DNA of 64,000 nt from Agathobaculum sp. Marseille-P7918 (GCF_900625105.1 NZ_UYYD01000002.1:372001-436000), one strand, 5' to 3'. Positions 51,778 through 61,009 are shown, counted from the first letter of the stretch. Made by a program: numbers and translations. The notes: generated by a model not told the origin, from the letters alone.

Positions 51778-52719
51778 ATGATTATCACGATAACGCTCAA
51801 CGCTGCGCTGGACCGCACCCAGCGGATCGAGCATCCGCTCGTGGTCGGCAAGCTCAACCGCGCGGTATCCAGCCATCTGGAACCCGGCGGCAAGGGCATC
51901 AATGTCTCCCGTGCGATCAAGGCACTGGGCGGCAACAGCGTTGCGCTCGGCTTTTGCGGAGGAACCAACGGCCGTATCCTCAAGGATATGCTGACGTCTG
52001 CCGATATCCACCATGACTTTGTCGATATCTCGGGTCAGATGCGTGTCAACACCCAGATCATCGACGCGCAGGGCGGGCATACCGAGGTCAACGAGCCGGG
52101 CAGCAAGATCGAGGACGCGGATTTCCTGCGTCTGCTCGACCGCATGGAAATGTACCTGCACGAGGGGAACATTTTCGTTCTGGCCGGTTCCACGCCGCCC
52201 GAATTCCCGCTGAAAAACTACCGCAAGCTGTGCAAGCTGATCAAAAAGCGCGGCTGCAAGCTGATCATCGACGCACAGGGCGACCTGCTGCTCGAAGCGC
52301 TGAAATGCGAGCCGGACTTCGTCAAGCCCAACATCTTCGAGCTGGCCGAGGCCGTGGGCGACAAGCCCTCCGCCGACCCCGAAGTGGTCGTGGTTTCCGC
52401 GCGCAAGATGCTCGACATGGGCGCGCGTGCGGTCTGTGTCTCGATGAGCCAGGAGGGCGCGGTGCTGGTCTCCAAGGATGAATCCGAGGCGCTCTATGTC
52501 AACACCAACCCCAAGATCTACGACGAAGGCGCAGTCGGCACGGGCGACGCGATGGTCGGTGCGATCGCCAACTCGATGAACAACAAGCTCAAGTTCGACG
52601 AGATGGCGCGCTATGCGGTCGCGACCGCGCGCGCGTGCAGCCGTCTGGCGGGCACCGAGATGGCCTCGCTCAAAAAGGTCTACGAGGTGTACGAAACCAC
52701 GCAGGTCTACATACTGTAA
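51778..52719 (+). CDS. 1-phosphofructokinase family hexose kinase (PfkB type)
   Basis: 313-aa PfkB-family kinase. It starts MIITITLNAALDRTQRI, has the sugar-binding loop PGGKGINVSRAIKALGG near residue 38, and the catalytic Asp in VGTGDAMVGAI near residue 253. This group contains 1-phosphofructokinase, tagatose-6-phosphate kinase and 6-phosphofructokinase 2. No fruA PTS gene is adjacent, so the substrate cannot be settled. It carries its own promoter, and ends at a bidirectional terminator. Confidence 0.87.
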   Translation: MIITITLNAALDRTQRIEHPLVVGKLNRAVSSHLEPGGKGINVSRAIKALGGNSVALGFCGGTNGRILKDMLTSADIHHDFVDISGQMRVNTQIIDAQGGHTEVNEPGSKIEDADFLRLLDRMEMYLHEGNIFVLAGSTPPEFPLKNYRKLCKLIKKRGCKLIIDAQGDLLLEALKCEPDFVKPNIFELAEAVGDKPSADPEVVVVSARKMLDMGARAVCVSMSQEGAVLVSKDESEALYVNTNPKIYDEGAVGTGDAMVGAIANSMNNKLKFDEMARYAVATARACSRLAGTEMASLKKVYEVYETTQVYIL

Positions 52720-52731
52720 CGACGAAAATAC

Positions 52732-52764
52732 AAAAAAGCCGGACGGTTCAGCCGTCCGGCTTTT
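52732..52764. terminator. Bidirectional terminator between the kinase gene and trmD
   Basis: The perfect stem AAAAGCCGGACGG / CCGTCCGGCTTTT with loop TTCAG. It overlaps the final codons of trmD on the minus strand and ends the kinase gene on the plus strand. Confidence 0.92.
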
Positions 52765-53482
52765 CGATTTTCTCGAGGATCTTTTTATCCTGCTTGTCAC
52801 GCGGGACAAACTGCGCGTACAGGTCGGGGCGGTCCGCCTTGGTGCGGCGCAGGCTCATCTCGCGCCGCCATGCTTCGATATTGGCGTGATGGCCGGAAAG
52901 CAGCACCTCAGGCACGGCGCGGCCGCGCCAGTTTTCCGGGCGGGTGTACTGCGGATGTTCCAAAAGCCCGTCCCAGTGGCTTTCGGCGGTGAACGCCTGC
53001 TCGTCGGGCAGCACGCCCGGCACCATGCGGCACACCGCGTCCGCGACCGCCATGGCCGGGATCTCGCCGCCGGTCAGCACAAAGTCGCCGATCGAGATTT
53101 CCTCATCCACGCACGCGTCGATGAAGCGCTGGTCGATGCCCTCGTAATGCCCGCAGACCAGAATGAAATGCTCGCGCGCGAGCAGCTCGCGGGCTTTGGC
53201 CTGGTCAAACGGCCGCCCCTGCGCGGACAGGAACACCGTATGGACGTGTTCGCCCGCGCACAGCGCCTCGTGGCACAGGTAAAGCGGCTCGGCCAGCATG
53301 ACCTGCCCGCGGCCGCCGCCATAGGGCGCGTCGTCCGCCTTATGGTGCTTGTCGAGCGCGTAGTCGCGGATGTTGGTCGCGCGCACCTCGACCAGACCCT
53401 TTTGCTGCGCGCGGCCGATGATGCTTTCCCGCATGACCGCGTCGATCATCTCGGGAAACAGCGTCATGATGTCGATTTTCAT
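52748..53482 (-). CDS. trmD: tRNA (guanine37-N1)-methyltransferase TrmD
   Basis: Methylates G37 next to the anticodon to prevent frameshifting. The 244-aa SPOUT enzyme has IDIMTLFPEM at the N-terminus, DDAPYGGGRGQVM near residue 50, and the SAM-binding knot around VCGHYEGIDQRF and IGDFVLTGGEIPAMA. Its start overlaps the rimM stop (ATGA). Last gene of the rpsP-type operon. Confidence 0.97.
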   Translation of the reverse strand: MKIDIMTLFPEMIDAVMRESIIGRAQQKGLVEVRATNIRDYALDKHHKADDAPYGGGRGQVMLAEPLYLCHEALCAGEHVHTVFLSAQGRPFDQAKARELLAREHFILVCGHYEGIDQRFIDACVDEEISIGDFVLTGGEIPAMAVADAVCRMVPGVLPDEQAFTAESHWDGLLEHPQYTRPENWRGRAVPEVLLSGHHANIEAWRREMSLRRTKADRPDLYAQFVPRDKQDKKILEKIEKPDG

Positions 53483-53985
53483 TCCAGCAGCCCCTCGATG
53501 CTCTCAATATAGATCATGCCCGCCTGCATGTCGATCTCCTGCAAAAAGGGCTTGGCGGCCGGGACATAGACCAGACGGCCGTCGGTAGTCTTGATCTCGT
53601 ACATATCGTGCGCCGGGTTGCTGGTGATCACGTCGCGCAGACGGCCGACCTCGCTGTCGGTGCGTCGGTCGAACACGACAAAGCCGAGGATATCCTGGAT
53701 GAACACCAGATCCTCCGGCAGTTCCACGTCGTCCCGGTCGAGATGCAGCACGCGGCCGCGCAGCGCCTCGGCCTGCTCGACCGTATCGACGCCTTTCAGG
53801 TGCATGAGCACCATATTTTTGTGCACCTGCGCCTTTTCCACCGAAACAGGCGTGCTTTCGTCCAGATACAGCGTGTCAAAGTCGCACAGCACCTCGGGGC
53901 TGTCGCACCAGCTCTGCACCTTGAGGTCGCCGCGCACGCCGTGCGTGCCGACGATCTTGCCGGCCTCTAAAAATTGTTTGGGCAT
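53479..53985 (-). CDS. rimM: Ribosome maturation factor RimM
   Basis: 168-aa assembly factor for the 30S head that binds S19. It has FLEAGKIVGTHGVRGDLKV at the N-terminus and the C-terminal PRC-barrel with YEIKTTDGRLVYVPA. ATG 53985 has a GGAGGAGG ribosome binding site; the longer frame begins upstream in hairpin sequence. It is coupled to trmD, but a terminator lies between it and khpA. Confidence 0.95.
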   Translation of the reverse strand: MPKQFLEAGKIVGTHGVRGDLKVQSWCDSPEVLCDFDTLYLDESTPVSVEKAQVHKNMVLMHLKGVDTVEQAEALRGRVLHLDRDDVELPEDLVFIQDILGFVVFDRRTDSEVGRLRDVITSNPAHDMYEIKTTDGRLVYVPAAKPFLQEIDMQAGMIYIESIEGLLE

Positions 53986-54009
53986 GTTGCCTCCTCCGTC
54001 TCTTGGGGG

Positions 54010-54033
54010 AATGACGCGCGTAAAAACGCGCGC
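54010..54033 (-). repeat. Small inverted repeat upstream of rimM
   Basis: The stem GACGCGCG / CGCGCG-type arms around TAAAAA lie next to the khpA terminator. It may extend the terminator structure or mark a rimM leader. Confidence 0.4.
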
Positions 54034-54040
54034 GGATAAC

Positions 54041-54068
54041 AAAAAATCGCCGCGCTGCGGCGATTTTT
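54041..54068 (-). terminator. Terminator after khpA, inside the rpsP-trmD operon
   Basis: The perfect stem AAAATCGCCGC / GCGGCGATTTT with loop AGC is followed on the minus strand by TTGTT. It would split the operon into ylxM-ffh-rpsP-khpA and rimM-trmD parts. Confidence 0.82.
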
Positions 54069-54106
54069 ATACGGCGTTTGTCGCCGGAAACCGGGTTCCC
54101 GTCGAT

Positions 54107-54337
54107 TCAGTCGAGGATATCGACTGTTACACGCTTGTTTTCGCGATTGCCTGCCGCTTTCATGAGTGTGCGGATTTCCTTTGCGATGCGGCCGTGACGA
54201 CCGATGACGCGGCCCATGTCCCCAGGCGCCACGCGCAGGGAAAAGGTGACATTATCGCCGTCGATCTCCTCGGTGATGGCAATCGCATCCGGCTCGGAAA
54301 CCAGATTTTTGACAATATAGGTCAATAACTCTTTCAT
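54107..54337 (-). CDS. khpA: KH-domain RNA-binding protein KhpA
   Basis: 76-aa single KH domain with the GxxG loop in MGRVIGRHGRIAKEIRTLM. In Firmicutes KhpA pairs with KhpB and influences RNA and cell division. ATG 54337 is at the domain start; the longer frame merely reads back into rpsP. It lies 14 bp after rpsP, the standard location. Confidence 0.95.
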   Translation of the reverse strand: MKELLTYIVKNLVSEPDAIAITEEIDGDNVTFSLRVAPGDMGRVIGRHGRIAKEIRTLMKAAGNRENKRVTVDILD

Positions 54338-54351
54338 TTCGATAGCCTCAC

Positions 54352-54594
54352 TCAATTCAGCACACCGGCCTTCTTCAGGATGCCGCGAACCGTGTCGGTC
54401 GGCTGAGCGCCCTTCTTGATCCACTCCTGAGCACGGTCAGCGTCAACATTGACGGTAGCCGGGTCGGTCAGCGGGTTGTAGGTGCCGATCTCTTCGATGA
54501 AACGGCCGTCACGCGGGTAACGGGAATCAGCGACAACGATGCGGTAGAACGGAGCCTTCTTCGCGCCCAGACGGCGCAGTCTGATCTTTACCAT
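54352..54594 (-). CDS. rpsP: 30S ribosomal protein S16
   Basis: 80-aa primary-binding ribosomal protein. It begins [24 protein letters not shown], the family signature, and has [12 protein letters not shown]. An AGAGGAGG ribosome binding site is seen. Order ffh, rpsP, khpA, rimM, trmD is conserved in Gram-positives. Confidence 0.98.
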   Translation of the reverse strand: MVKIRLRRLGAKKAPFYRIVVADSRYPRDGRFIEEIGTYNPLTDPATVNVDADRAQEWIKKGAQPTDTVRGILKKAGVLN

Positions 54595-54662
54595 GGATGA
54601 TTCACCTCCTCTGAAATAGAAATTGATCTATTGTAAATTTCTTTACAAACAAAAGTTACGGG

Positions 54663-56024
54663 TCAGAACGGCAGCTTCATGCCGCCGAAGCCCGGGAAAC
54701 CGCGGCGCTTTTTGCCTTTGCCGCCGCGGGCAAGGCCGGAAAGCTGTTTTGTCATCTTCTGCATGGCCTCAAACTGCTTGAGCAGCCGGTTGACCTGCTC
54801 GACCGACAGGCCGCAGCCCGCCGCGATGCGCTTTTTGCGCGAGAAATTGATGATGGAGGGGTTATCCCGCTCCTTGGGTGTCATGGACTGGATGATGGCT
54901 TCGGTGTGCGCCATCTGCTTTTCGTCGATTTTTGCACCGGCGAGGGCTTTTGCGTCCACGCCCGGCAGCATGCCGAGCATTTCCTCCATCGAGCCCATGT
55001 TTTTCATCTGCTGTAATTGGTCGTAAAAGTCGGTCAGCGTCAGCTTGCCGGCCATCATTTTCTTTGCGGTTTCGGCGGCCTGCTTCTGGTCGAAGGACTC
55101 CTGCGCCTTTTCGATCAGCGTCAGCACGTCGCCCATGCCGAGGATACGGCTTGCCATGCGGTCGGGGTGGAACGGCTCGATATCGCCAAGCTTTTCGCCC
55201 GTGCCGATAAACTTGATCGGCTTGCCGGTGACCGCCTTGACCGAGAGCGCTGCGCCGCCGCGGGCGTCGCCGTCCATCTTGCTCATCAGTACGCCGTCGA
55301 TGCCGAGCGCCTCGTCAAAGGTCTGCGCGACCGTGACCGCGTCCTGACCGGTCATCGCATCGACGACCAGGATGATCTCGGTGGGCTTGACCGCCGCCTT
55401 GATGTTTTTCAGCTCGTCCATCAGCTTTTCGTCGATGTGCAGACGGCCTGCGGTGTCCAGGAACACCAGATCGAAGCCGTTTTTGCGGGCGTAGTCCACG
55501 CCGTGCTTTGCAATCTCGACCGGATCGCCCTGCCCTTCGTCAAAGACCGGGATGTCCAGCTGCTTACCGACCACCTTCAACTGATCGATCGCCGCGGGGC
55601 GGTAAACGTCGCACGCGACGAGCAGCGGGCGCCGCTGCTGCTGCTTGCGCAGGAGCGCCGCGAGCTTGGCGCAGTTGGTGGTCTTGCCCGCGCCCTGAAG
55701 GCCTGCCATCATGACGATGGTGGGCGGGTTGGGCGAGATGGTCAGTCTCGTGGTCTGGCCGCCGAGCAGCGCGACCAGCTCTTCGTTTACGATTTTGATG
55801 ACCTGCTGGGTCGGGGACAGGCTTTCGAGGATCTCCGCGTCGGTCGCCTTTTCGGTGACCGCCTTGATGAAGTCCTTGGCCACCTTGAAGTTGACGTCGG
55901 CCTCCAGCAGCGCCATGCGGATTTCGCGCATCGCTTCCTTGATATCGGCCTCGGTCAGCCGTCCTTTGCTGCGCAGGTGCTTGAATGCGGATGAAATTTT
56001 TTCGGTAAGGCCTTCAAATGCCAT
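54663..56024 (-). CDS. ffh: Signal recognition particle protein Ffh
   Basis: GTPase that, with SRP RNA, targets nascent membrane proteins to FtsY and SecYEG. The 453-aa protein has the N domain, the GTPase motif GLQGAGKTTNCAKLA near residue 110, DTAGRLHIDE, and the Met-rich M domain with the RNA-binding region FSRKKRIAAGCGLSVEQVNRLL. Its start overlaps nothing; it lies 1 bp after the ylxM stop, so the pair is coupled. Confidence 0.98.
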   Translation of the reverse strand: MAFEGLTEKISSAFKHLRSKGRLTEADIKEAMREIRMALLEADVNFKVAKDFIKAVTEKATDAEILESLSPTQQVIKIVNEELVALLGGQTTRLTISPNPPTIVMMAGLQGAGKTTNCAKLAALLRKQQQRRPLLVACDVYRPAAIDQLKVVGKQLDIPVFDEGQGDPVEIAKHGVDYARKNGFDLVFLDTAGRLHIDEKLMDELKNIKAAVKPTEIILVVDAMTGQDAVTVAQTFDEALGIDGVLMSKMDGDARGGAALSVKAVTGKPIKFIGTGEKLGDIEPFHPDRMASRILGMGDVLTLIEKAQESFDQKQAAETAKKMMAGKLTLTDFYDQLQQMKNMGSMEEMLGMLPGVDAKALAGAKIDEKQMAHTEAIIQSMTPKERDNPSIINFSRKKRIAAGCGLSVEQVNRLLKQFEAMQKMTKQLSGLARGGKGKKRRGFPGFGGMKLPF

Positions 56025-56025
56025 G

Positions 56026-56397
56026 TTAAGCCTCCTGCCTGAGCTGTTCGAGCAGCGCCGCCATGCGGGAGAGGATATCCTCCGCCTCGCGGCTGTGCAG
56101 TTTGTCGGCGTTGAGCGCTAAGAGCGCTGTGACCTGCTGCGAAAGTTCCTCCGCACACCGTTCGGTGCCGCCGTAGCGGGCGACCAGACCGAGCTTTTCC
56201 TCCATCTCGCGCAGCGCGTGTTCCGCGCGCTTGATGCTGTCGCGCACCCCCTGACGGGTGATGCCCGCGTGCTCGGCAATCTCGGCCAGCGAAAGGTCTT
56301 CATTATAATACAGGTCGAACAGCTCGCGCTGTTTTTCCGTGAGCGTCTCGCCGTAAAAGTCGAACAGCAGGCTCATCTCGAGCGGTTTGCCTTTCAT
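56026..56397 (-). CDS. YlxM-type SRP-associated helix-turn-helix protein
   Basis: 123-aa protein resembling sigma-70 region 4: LTEKQRELFDLYYNEDLSLAEIA followed by GITRQGVRDSIKRAEHAL. YlxM proteins (UPF0122) are always next to ffh; in streptococci YlxM binds Ffh and SRP RNA and changes their GTPase activity. First gene of the minus-strand operon, with a strong promoter. Confidence 0.93.
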   Translation of the reverse strand: MKGKPLEMSLLFDFYGETLTEKQRELFDLYYNEDLSLAEIAEHAGITRQGVRDSIKRAEHALREMEEKLGLVARYGGTERCAEELSQQVTALLALNADKLHSREAEDILSRMAALLEQLRQEA

Positions 56398-56417
56398 CGG
56401 CGGGCCTCCCTGAATAG

Positions 56418-56441
56418 TGTAAAGTGTTTCGCCTTTACATC
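56418..56441 (-). repeat. Inverted repeat in the ylxM leader
   Basis: TGTAAAG and CTTTACA arms with an 8-9-base centre lie between the promoter and the ylxM start. It could be a leader hairpin or a dyad operator site. Confidence 0.45.
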
Positions 56442-56451
56442 GAACGTGACT

Positions 56452-56480
56452 ATTCTACCGTATATTTGCCGCCGTGTCAA
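56452..56480 (-). promoter_or_regulatory. Promoter of the ylxM-ffh-rpsP operon
   Basis: On the minus strand, perfect TTGACA (56480-56475) and TAGAAT (56457-56452) with a 17-bp spacer, one of the strongest promoters in the window. Confidence 0.88.
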
Positions 56481-56525
56481 GGGAAAAATAGCGGAGAAGC
56501 CGGATTTTGTTCACATAATCTACGT

Positions 56526-56554
56526 TTGCTTCACACCTTGAATAATGCTATAAT
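56526..56554 (+). promoter_or_regulatory. Promoter of the M16 peptidase-lgt-folD genes
   Basis: TTGCTT (56526-56531) and TATAAT (56549-56554) with a 17-bp spacer, divergent from the ylxM promoter. Confidence 0.75.
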
Positions 56555-56593
56555 ATTGCCCGTGGAAAAATCTTTCCGGAAATGAGGGAAATC

Positions 56594-57877
56594 ATGCAAC
56601 AAGTGACGCGGAAAAAGCTGGCCGCCGGGGTGAATCTCACCTGTGTGACCACGCCGAAATTCAAACGTGCGGTCATCCGGGCAGTGCTGCTGCTGCCGCT
56701 GGGCGGACCGGACGCAGCGCTGCGCGCCTGCCTGCCGCATGTGCTGCGGCGCGGCACCCGTCGCCTGCCCGACCTGCGCGCGATCGGCGCAGAGCTGGAC
56801 GAGCTGTACGGCGCGCGCATCGAAGCGGTCGTGCGCCGCGAGGGCGAGCATGTGGCGGTCGGCTTTCTGTCCGACTGCATTGACGAAAGCTGCGCGCCGG
56901 GCGCGGACGGCCTGACCGCGGGCGTCATCCGCCTGCTGGCCGAGCTGCTGTGCGACCCGTACACGCAGGACGGCGTGTTCTGCCCGGATTACACGGCGGG
57001 CGAGCGCGAAAACCTGATCGACCGCATCGCGGCGCAGAAAAACGACCCGCGTTCGTGGGCGCCGCTGCGTCTGACGCAGCTGATGTGCGCGGACGAGGCA
57101 TACGGCCAGCCGGTGTACGGCACCAAAGAACAGGCCGAGAAGATCACGGAAAACAAACTGTACGCGGCCTACCGCCGCGCGCTGGAACAGGCGCAGATCG
57201 AGCTGTTTTACTGCGGCCCGCTCGCGGCCGAGGCGGTCGAAGGGCTGTTTGCCGGCACGCCGCTGACCCAGCCGCGCACGAACGCGGGCACGCTGCCGCC
57301 CACCGTGGTGCTCGCGCAGCCGAAGGGCGACGCGCGCGAGATCATTGAGGAAGAGGCGGTCACACAGGGCAAGCTGTCGCTCGGCTTCCGCACGGGCGGG
57401 GCCAGCCTAACCGGCGGGGACGCCGCAGCCTACTGGATGTTCCAGACGCTGTACGGCGGCTCGACCAGCTCCAAGCTGTTTCTCAACGTGCGCGAAAAAC
57501 AGTCGCTCTGCTACTACGCGAGCGCGCAGTTTATCGCCTCCAAGGGCATCATGATGGTGAACTCCGGCATCGAAAACGACAAATTCGCGGTCGCGCGGGA
57601 CGAGATCCTGCGCCAGCTGGACGCCTGCCGCGCGGGCGACATCACGGACGCGGAGATTGACGGCGCGCGCCGCACGCTCATCACCAACTGGGGCGCCATG
57701 CTGGACGACCCGCTAACGCTCGAGCGGTACTGGCTCGGTCAGGCCGCCGCGGGCACGCTGATCTCGCCCGAAGAGCGCATCGCACAGGTGACGGCCGTGG
57801 ACCGCGCGCGCATCGTTGCGGCGGCGCAGACGACCGCACTCGACACGGTATACTTTATGAAGGGGGCGGGGGAATGA
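56594..57877 (+). CDS. M16 peptidase-like protein, YfmF type (inactive partner)
   Basis: 427-aa insulinase-family protein. It has the two-lobed M16 fold with the SLCYYASAQF region near residue 305, but the zinc motif HxxEH is missing from its N-terminal lobe, where RACLPHVLRRGTRR stands. This matches the YfmF/YmfF partner, which pairs with the catalytic subunit encoded next. I start it at ATG 56594, where GAGGG lies 5 bases upstream; ATG 56582 is also possible. It overlaps the next gene by 4 bp. Confidence 0.85.
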   Translation: MQQVTRKKLAAGVNLTCVTTPKFKRAVIRAVLLLPLGGPDAALRACLPHVLRRGTRRLPDLRAIGAELDELYGARIEAVVRREGEHVAVGFLSDCIDESCAPGADGLTAGVIRLLAELLCDPYTQDGVFCPDYTAGERENLIDRIAAQKNDPRSWAPLRLTQLMCADEAYGQPVYGTKEQAEKITENKLYAAYRRALEQAQIELFYCGPLAAEAVEGLFAGTPLTQPRTNAGTLPPTVVLAQPKGDAREIIEEEAVTQGKLSLGFRTGGASLTGGDAAAYWMFQTLYGGSTSSKLFLNVREKQSLCYYASAQFIASKGIMMVNSGIENDKFAVARDEILRQLDACRAGDITDAEIDGARRTLITNWGAMLDDPLTLERYWLGQAAAGTLISPEERIAQVTAVDRARIVAAAQTTALDTVYFMKGAGE

Positions 57878-59136
57878 GCAAGGTTTGGACCGCCCTGCGC
57901 GAGCGCGCGGAGGAGCGCACGCTGGACAACGGCCTGCGCGTGTGCTATCTGCCCAAGGAGGGCTTCGGCAAGACGTTCGCGATCCTCGCGACCGACTTCG
58001 GTTCGGTGGATGCGTCCTTCACGTTTGAAGGGACGCGCTATGACACGCCCGCGGGCGTGGCGCACTTCCTCGAGCACAAGATGTTTGAGGATGAGGACGG
58101 CAACGCGCTGCAAAAGTTTGCGCGCACGGGGGCAAGCCCCAACGCCTTCACCAGCCACACGATGACGGCATACCACTTTGCCTGCACCGAGCGGTTTGCG
58201 GAAAATCTGGAAATCCTGCTGAAATTCGTGTTTACGCCGTATTTCACCGAGGAAAACGTCGCCAAGGAACGCGGCATCATCGGTCAGGAGATCGGCATGA
58301 TGGACGACACGCCCGGCTGGCAGCTATTCTGCGGCGTGCTCGAGGGGCTGTACCGCAGCCATCCGGTGCGCGTGCCAATCGCGGGCAGCGTGGAAAGCAT
58401 CGCGCGCATCACGCCCGAGGTGCTGTACACCTGCCACCGCGCGTTTTACAGCCCGAAGAACATGGCGCTGATCGTGTGCGGCACGGCGGATTTCGACGAA
58501 GTCTGCCGCATGGCGGCGCGGCTTTCGCCCGCCGACGCGCCCGAGATCGGCGAGCGGCACTACGGCGCGCGCCGGGACGCGGTCAATGAGCTGACGGTCA
58601 CGCGCCACATGCCGGTGTCGCGGCCGCAGTTTATGCTGGGCTTTAAGGATACGCCGCTGGAACAGGGCGAAAGCCGCCTGCGGCGCACGTTGCTGGGCGA
58701 GCTGGCGGTGCGCATCCTGTGCGGCGACACTGCGCCGCTGTATGCGGAGCTGTACGAAAAGCGGCTGATCGGCCGCGATTTCGATACGGATTATATGCTC
58801 ATCCCCGAGGGCGCGGCGGCGATCCTCGGCGGCGAGAGCCGCGATCCGGAGGCCGCACGCGCGGCCATTGAGCGGGAAACCGCGCGCCTTGCGCGCGAAG
58901 GCGTGGAAAAAGCGCTGTTTGACCGCATGAAAAAGGCGCTTTACGGCCTGTATCTGCGGGTGCTGGACGTGCCGGAGGCATATGCGCGGCAGGAGGCGAC
59001 CGCCCTGTTCGCGGGCGAACATTACGCCGACTTTGCCGCCCTGTTCGACACCATCTCCCCGCAGGACGTGCAGGCGGTATTTGCACGCTGGGCACAGCGC
59101 GACCGATCTTCCATGTCGGTTGTTCTGCCCAAATAA
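57874..59136 (+). CDS. M16 family zinc peptidase, YfmH type
   Basis: 420-aa insulinase-family metallopeptidase with an intact zinc motif in VAHFLEHKMFED near residue 64 and the downstream Glu in a TMTAYHF-containing helix region. Bacterial YfmF/YfmH pairs are annotated as peptidases associated with elongation factor P modification or with uncharacterised peptide processing. It follows its inactive partner with overlap and precedes lgt. Confidence 0.87.
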   Translation: MSKVWTALRERAEERTLDNGLRVCYLPKEGFGKTFAILATDFGSVDASFTFEGTRYDTPAGVAHFLEHKMFEDEDGNALQKFARTGASPNAFTSHTMTAYHFACTERFAENLEILLKFVFTPYFTEENVAKERGIIGQEIGMMDDTPGWQLFCGVLEGLYRSHPVRVPIAGSVESIARITPEVLYTCHRAFYSPKNMALIVCGTADFDEVCRMAARLSPADAPEIGERHYGARRDAVNELTVTRHMPVSRPQFMLGFKDTPLEQGESRLRRTLLGELAVRILCGDTAPLYAELYEKRLIGRDFDTDYMLIPEGAAAILGGESRDPEAARAAIERETARLAREGVEKALFDRMKKALYGLYLRVLDVPEAYARQEATALFAGEHYADFAALFDTISPQDVQAVFARWAQRDRSSMSVVLPK

Positions 59137-59166
59137 AAGATTTCGACAGCAAAGGAAGCAAACATC

Positions 59167-60117
59167 ATGGAACATGCAATCTCTTTCCCGGCGCTCGGAC
59201 TGGATTTCCAGATCAGCCGCGTTGCCGCGAACGTATTCGGTAAGGATATCTACTGGTACGGCATCATCATCTGCGTCGGCTTTGTGCTGGCAGCGCTGTA
59301 TGTCAACGCACACGTCAAGGAATTCGGCTGTACGTCGGACAACCTGATGGACTGCCTGATCATCTGCGTGCCGGTGGGCATCATCTGCGCGCGCATTTAT
59401 TATGTCATCTTTGAATGGGGCTATTACAGCCAGCATCCGAGCGAAATCATCGCGGTCTGGAACGGCGGCATTGCGATCTATGGCGCGGTGATCGGCGTGG
59501 TGATCGCGCTGTATATTTACAGCCGGGTCAAAAAGGTTCCGTTTGCCAGCCTGTGCGATCTGGCGGCCCTCGGCCTGCTGATCGGCCAGTGCATCGGCCG
59601 CTGGGGCAATTTCGTCAACGGCGAGGCGCACGGCGGCCCGACCGACCTGCCCTGGGGCATGTCGATCGACGGCGCGGATGCCGTGCACCCCACCTTCCTG
59701 TACGAATCGGTCTGGAACCTGGTGGGCTTTATTGCGCTGCATTTCTATTCCAAAAAGCGCAAATTCCGGGGCGAGCTGGCGCTTTTGTATGTCGCGTGGT
59801 ACGGCCTCGGCCGCGCATGGATCGAGGGCCTGCGCACGGACAGCCTGTATATCGGCTCGCTGCGCGTTTCGCAGGTGCTTGCAGCGGTCAGCTGCATCGT
59901 GGCCATCGTGCTGCTGGTGCGCAAGTATAACCGCCTGAAGGTCGCCAAGGCGTTCTATGTGCCGCCCAAGGCCGAGCCCGTGCCGGCCGCGGACGCACCG
60001 GCCGAACAGCCGGCAGACGGCGCTGCGCAGCCCGCGCCCGCCGCAGCAGACGACGAAAAAACCGGCGACGCGGACGGACAAACGCCGCCGGCGGAACCAA
60101 AACAGACAGAAAACTAA
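59167..60117 (+). CDS. lgt: Prolipoprotein diacylglyceryl transferase Lgt
   Basis: Transfers diacylglycerol from phosphatidylglycerol to the lipobox Cys of prolipoproteins, such as PstS and the repeat lipoprotein at 16757. The 316-aa membrane protein has about seven spans and the Lgt signature IGRWGNFVNGEAHGG near residue 142. The last ~50 residues form a cytoplasmic Pro/Ala/Glu-rich low-complexity tail not required in other Lgt proteins. AAAGGAAG precedes the ATG. Confidence 0.95.
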   Translation: MEHAISFPALGLDFQISRVAANVFGKDIYWYGIIICVGFVLAALYVNAHVKEFGCTSDNLMDCLIICVPVGIICARIYYVIFEWGYYSQHPSEIIAVWNGGIAIYGAVIGVVIALYIYSRVKKVPFASLCDLAALGLLIGQCIGRWGNFVNGEAHGGPTDLPWGMSIDGADAVHPTFLYESVWNLVGFIALHFYSKKRKFRGELALLYVAWYGLGRAWIEGLRTDSLYIGSLRVSQVLAAVSCIVAIVLLVRKYNRLKVAKAFYVPPKAEPVPAADAPAEQPADGAAQPAPAAADDEKTGDADGQTPPAEPKQTEN

Positions 60118-60131
60118 GGGGGATCTTTTGA

Positions 60132-60983
60132 ATGAGTGCAGTAAGAATGGACGGTAAGGCGCTGTCGGCCAAGGTGCGCGGCAGCATTCTGGCGGAAACC
60201 GCGGAGTTGAAAAAGCAGGGCATCACACCCGGCCTCGCGGTCATCATCGTGGGCAACGACCCGGCGAGCGAAATCTACGTCCGCAACAAGGAAAAGGCGT
60301 GCGCGGAGTGCGGCATTTACAGCGAAAAGTACGCCCTGCCCGAAGAGACCACGCAGGAGGAGCTGCTCGGCCTGATCGCGCAGCTGAACGTTAGCCCCAA
60401 GATCTCGGGCATCCTGTGCCAGATGCCTGTGCCGGGGCACATCTCCGAGCAGGCGGTCATCGACGCCATCGACCCGAAAAAGGACGTTGATGCGTTCCAT
60501 CCGGTCAACGTCGGCAAGATTATGACCGGTAACTTCGACTTTGTCCCCTGCACGCCCGCGGGCGTTATGGAGCTGCTCGACGAATACGGCATCGACCCCA
60601 AGGGCAAGGAATGCGTCGTCGTCGGCCGCTCGAACATTGTCGGCAAGCCGATGAGCATGCTGCTGCTGCACCGCCACGGCACGGTGACCATGTGCCACAG
60701 CCGCACGCAGCATCTGGACGAGGTCTGCCGCCGCGCGGACATTCTGGTTGCAGCGGTCGGCAAGGCTGGCTTCATCACGCCCGATATGGTAAAGGACGGC
60801 GCGGTCGTCATCGACGTGGGCATCAACCGCAACGCGGCGGGCAAGGTCTGCGGCGACGTCGATCCGGCGGTGGCCGAAAAGGCGTCCTTTATGACGCCCG
60901 TGCCGGGCGGCGCAGGCCCCATGACCATCACCATGCTGATGAAAAACACGCTCAAGGCGGCAAAGCTTCAGCACCAAGCATAA
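60132..60983 (+). CDS. folD: Bifunctional methylene-THF dehydrogenase / methenyl-THF cyclohydrolase FolD
   Basis: Interconverts methylene-, methenyl- and formyl-tetrahydrofolate with NADP. The 283-aa protein has the substrate-binding [14 protein letters not shown] with catalytic Lys, [13 protein letters not shown], the NADP loop [14 protein letters not shown], and the C-terminal [15 protein letters not shown]. It is 14 bp after lgt and probably ends that transcript. Confidence 0.97.
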   Translation: MSAVRMDGKALSAKVRGSILAETAELKKQGITPGLAVIIVGNDPASEIYVRNKEKACAECGIYSEKYALPEETTQEELLGLIAQLNVSPKISGILCQMPVPGHISEQAVIDAIDPKKDVDAFHPVNVGKIMTGNFDFVPCTPAGVMELLDEYGIDPKGKECVVVGRSNIVGKPMSMLLLHRHGTVTMCHSRTQHLDEVCRRADILVAAVGKAGFITPDMVKDGAVVIDVGINRNAAGKVCGDVDPAVAEKASFMTPVPGGAGPMTITMLMKNTLKAAKLQHQA

Positions 60984-61009
60984 TCCCTAGCGCTTTTGTG
61001 CGGAAATGA

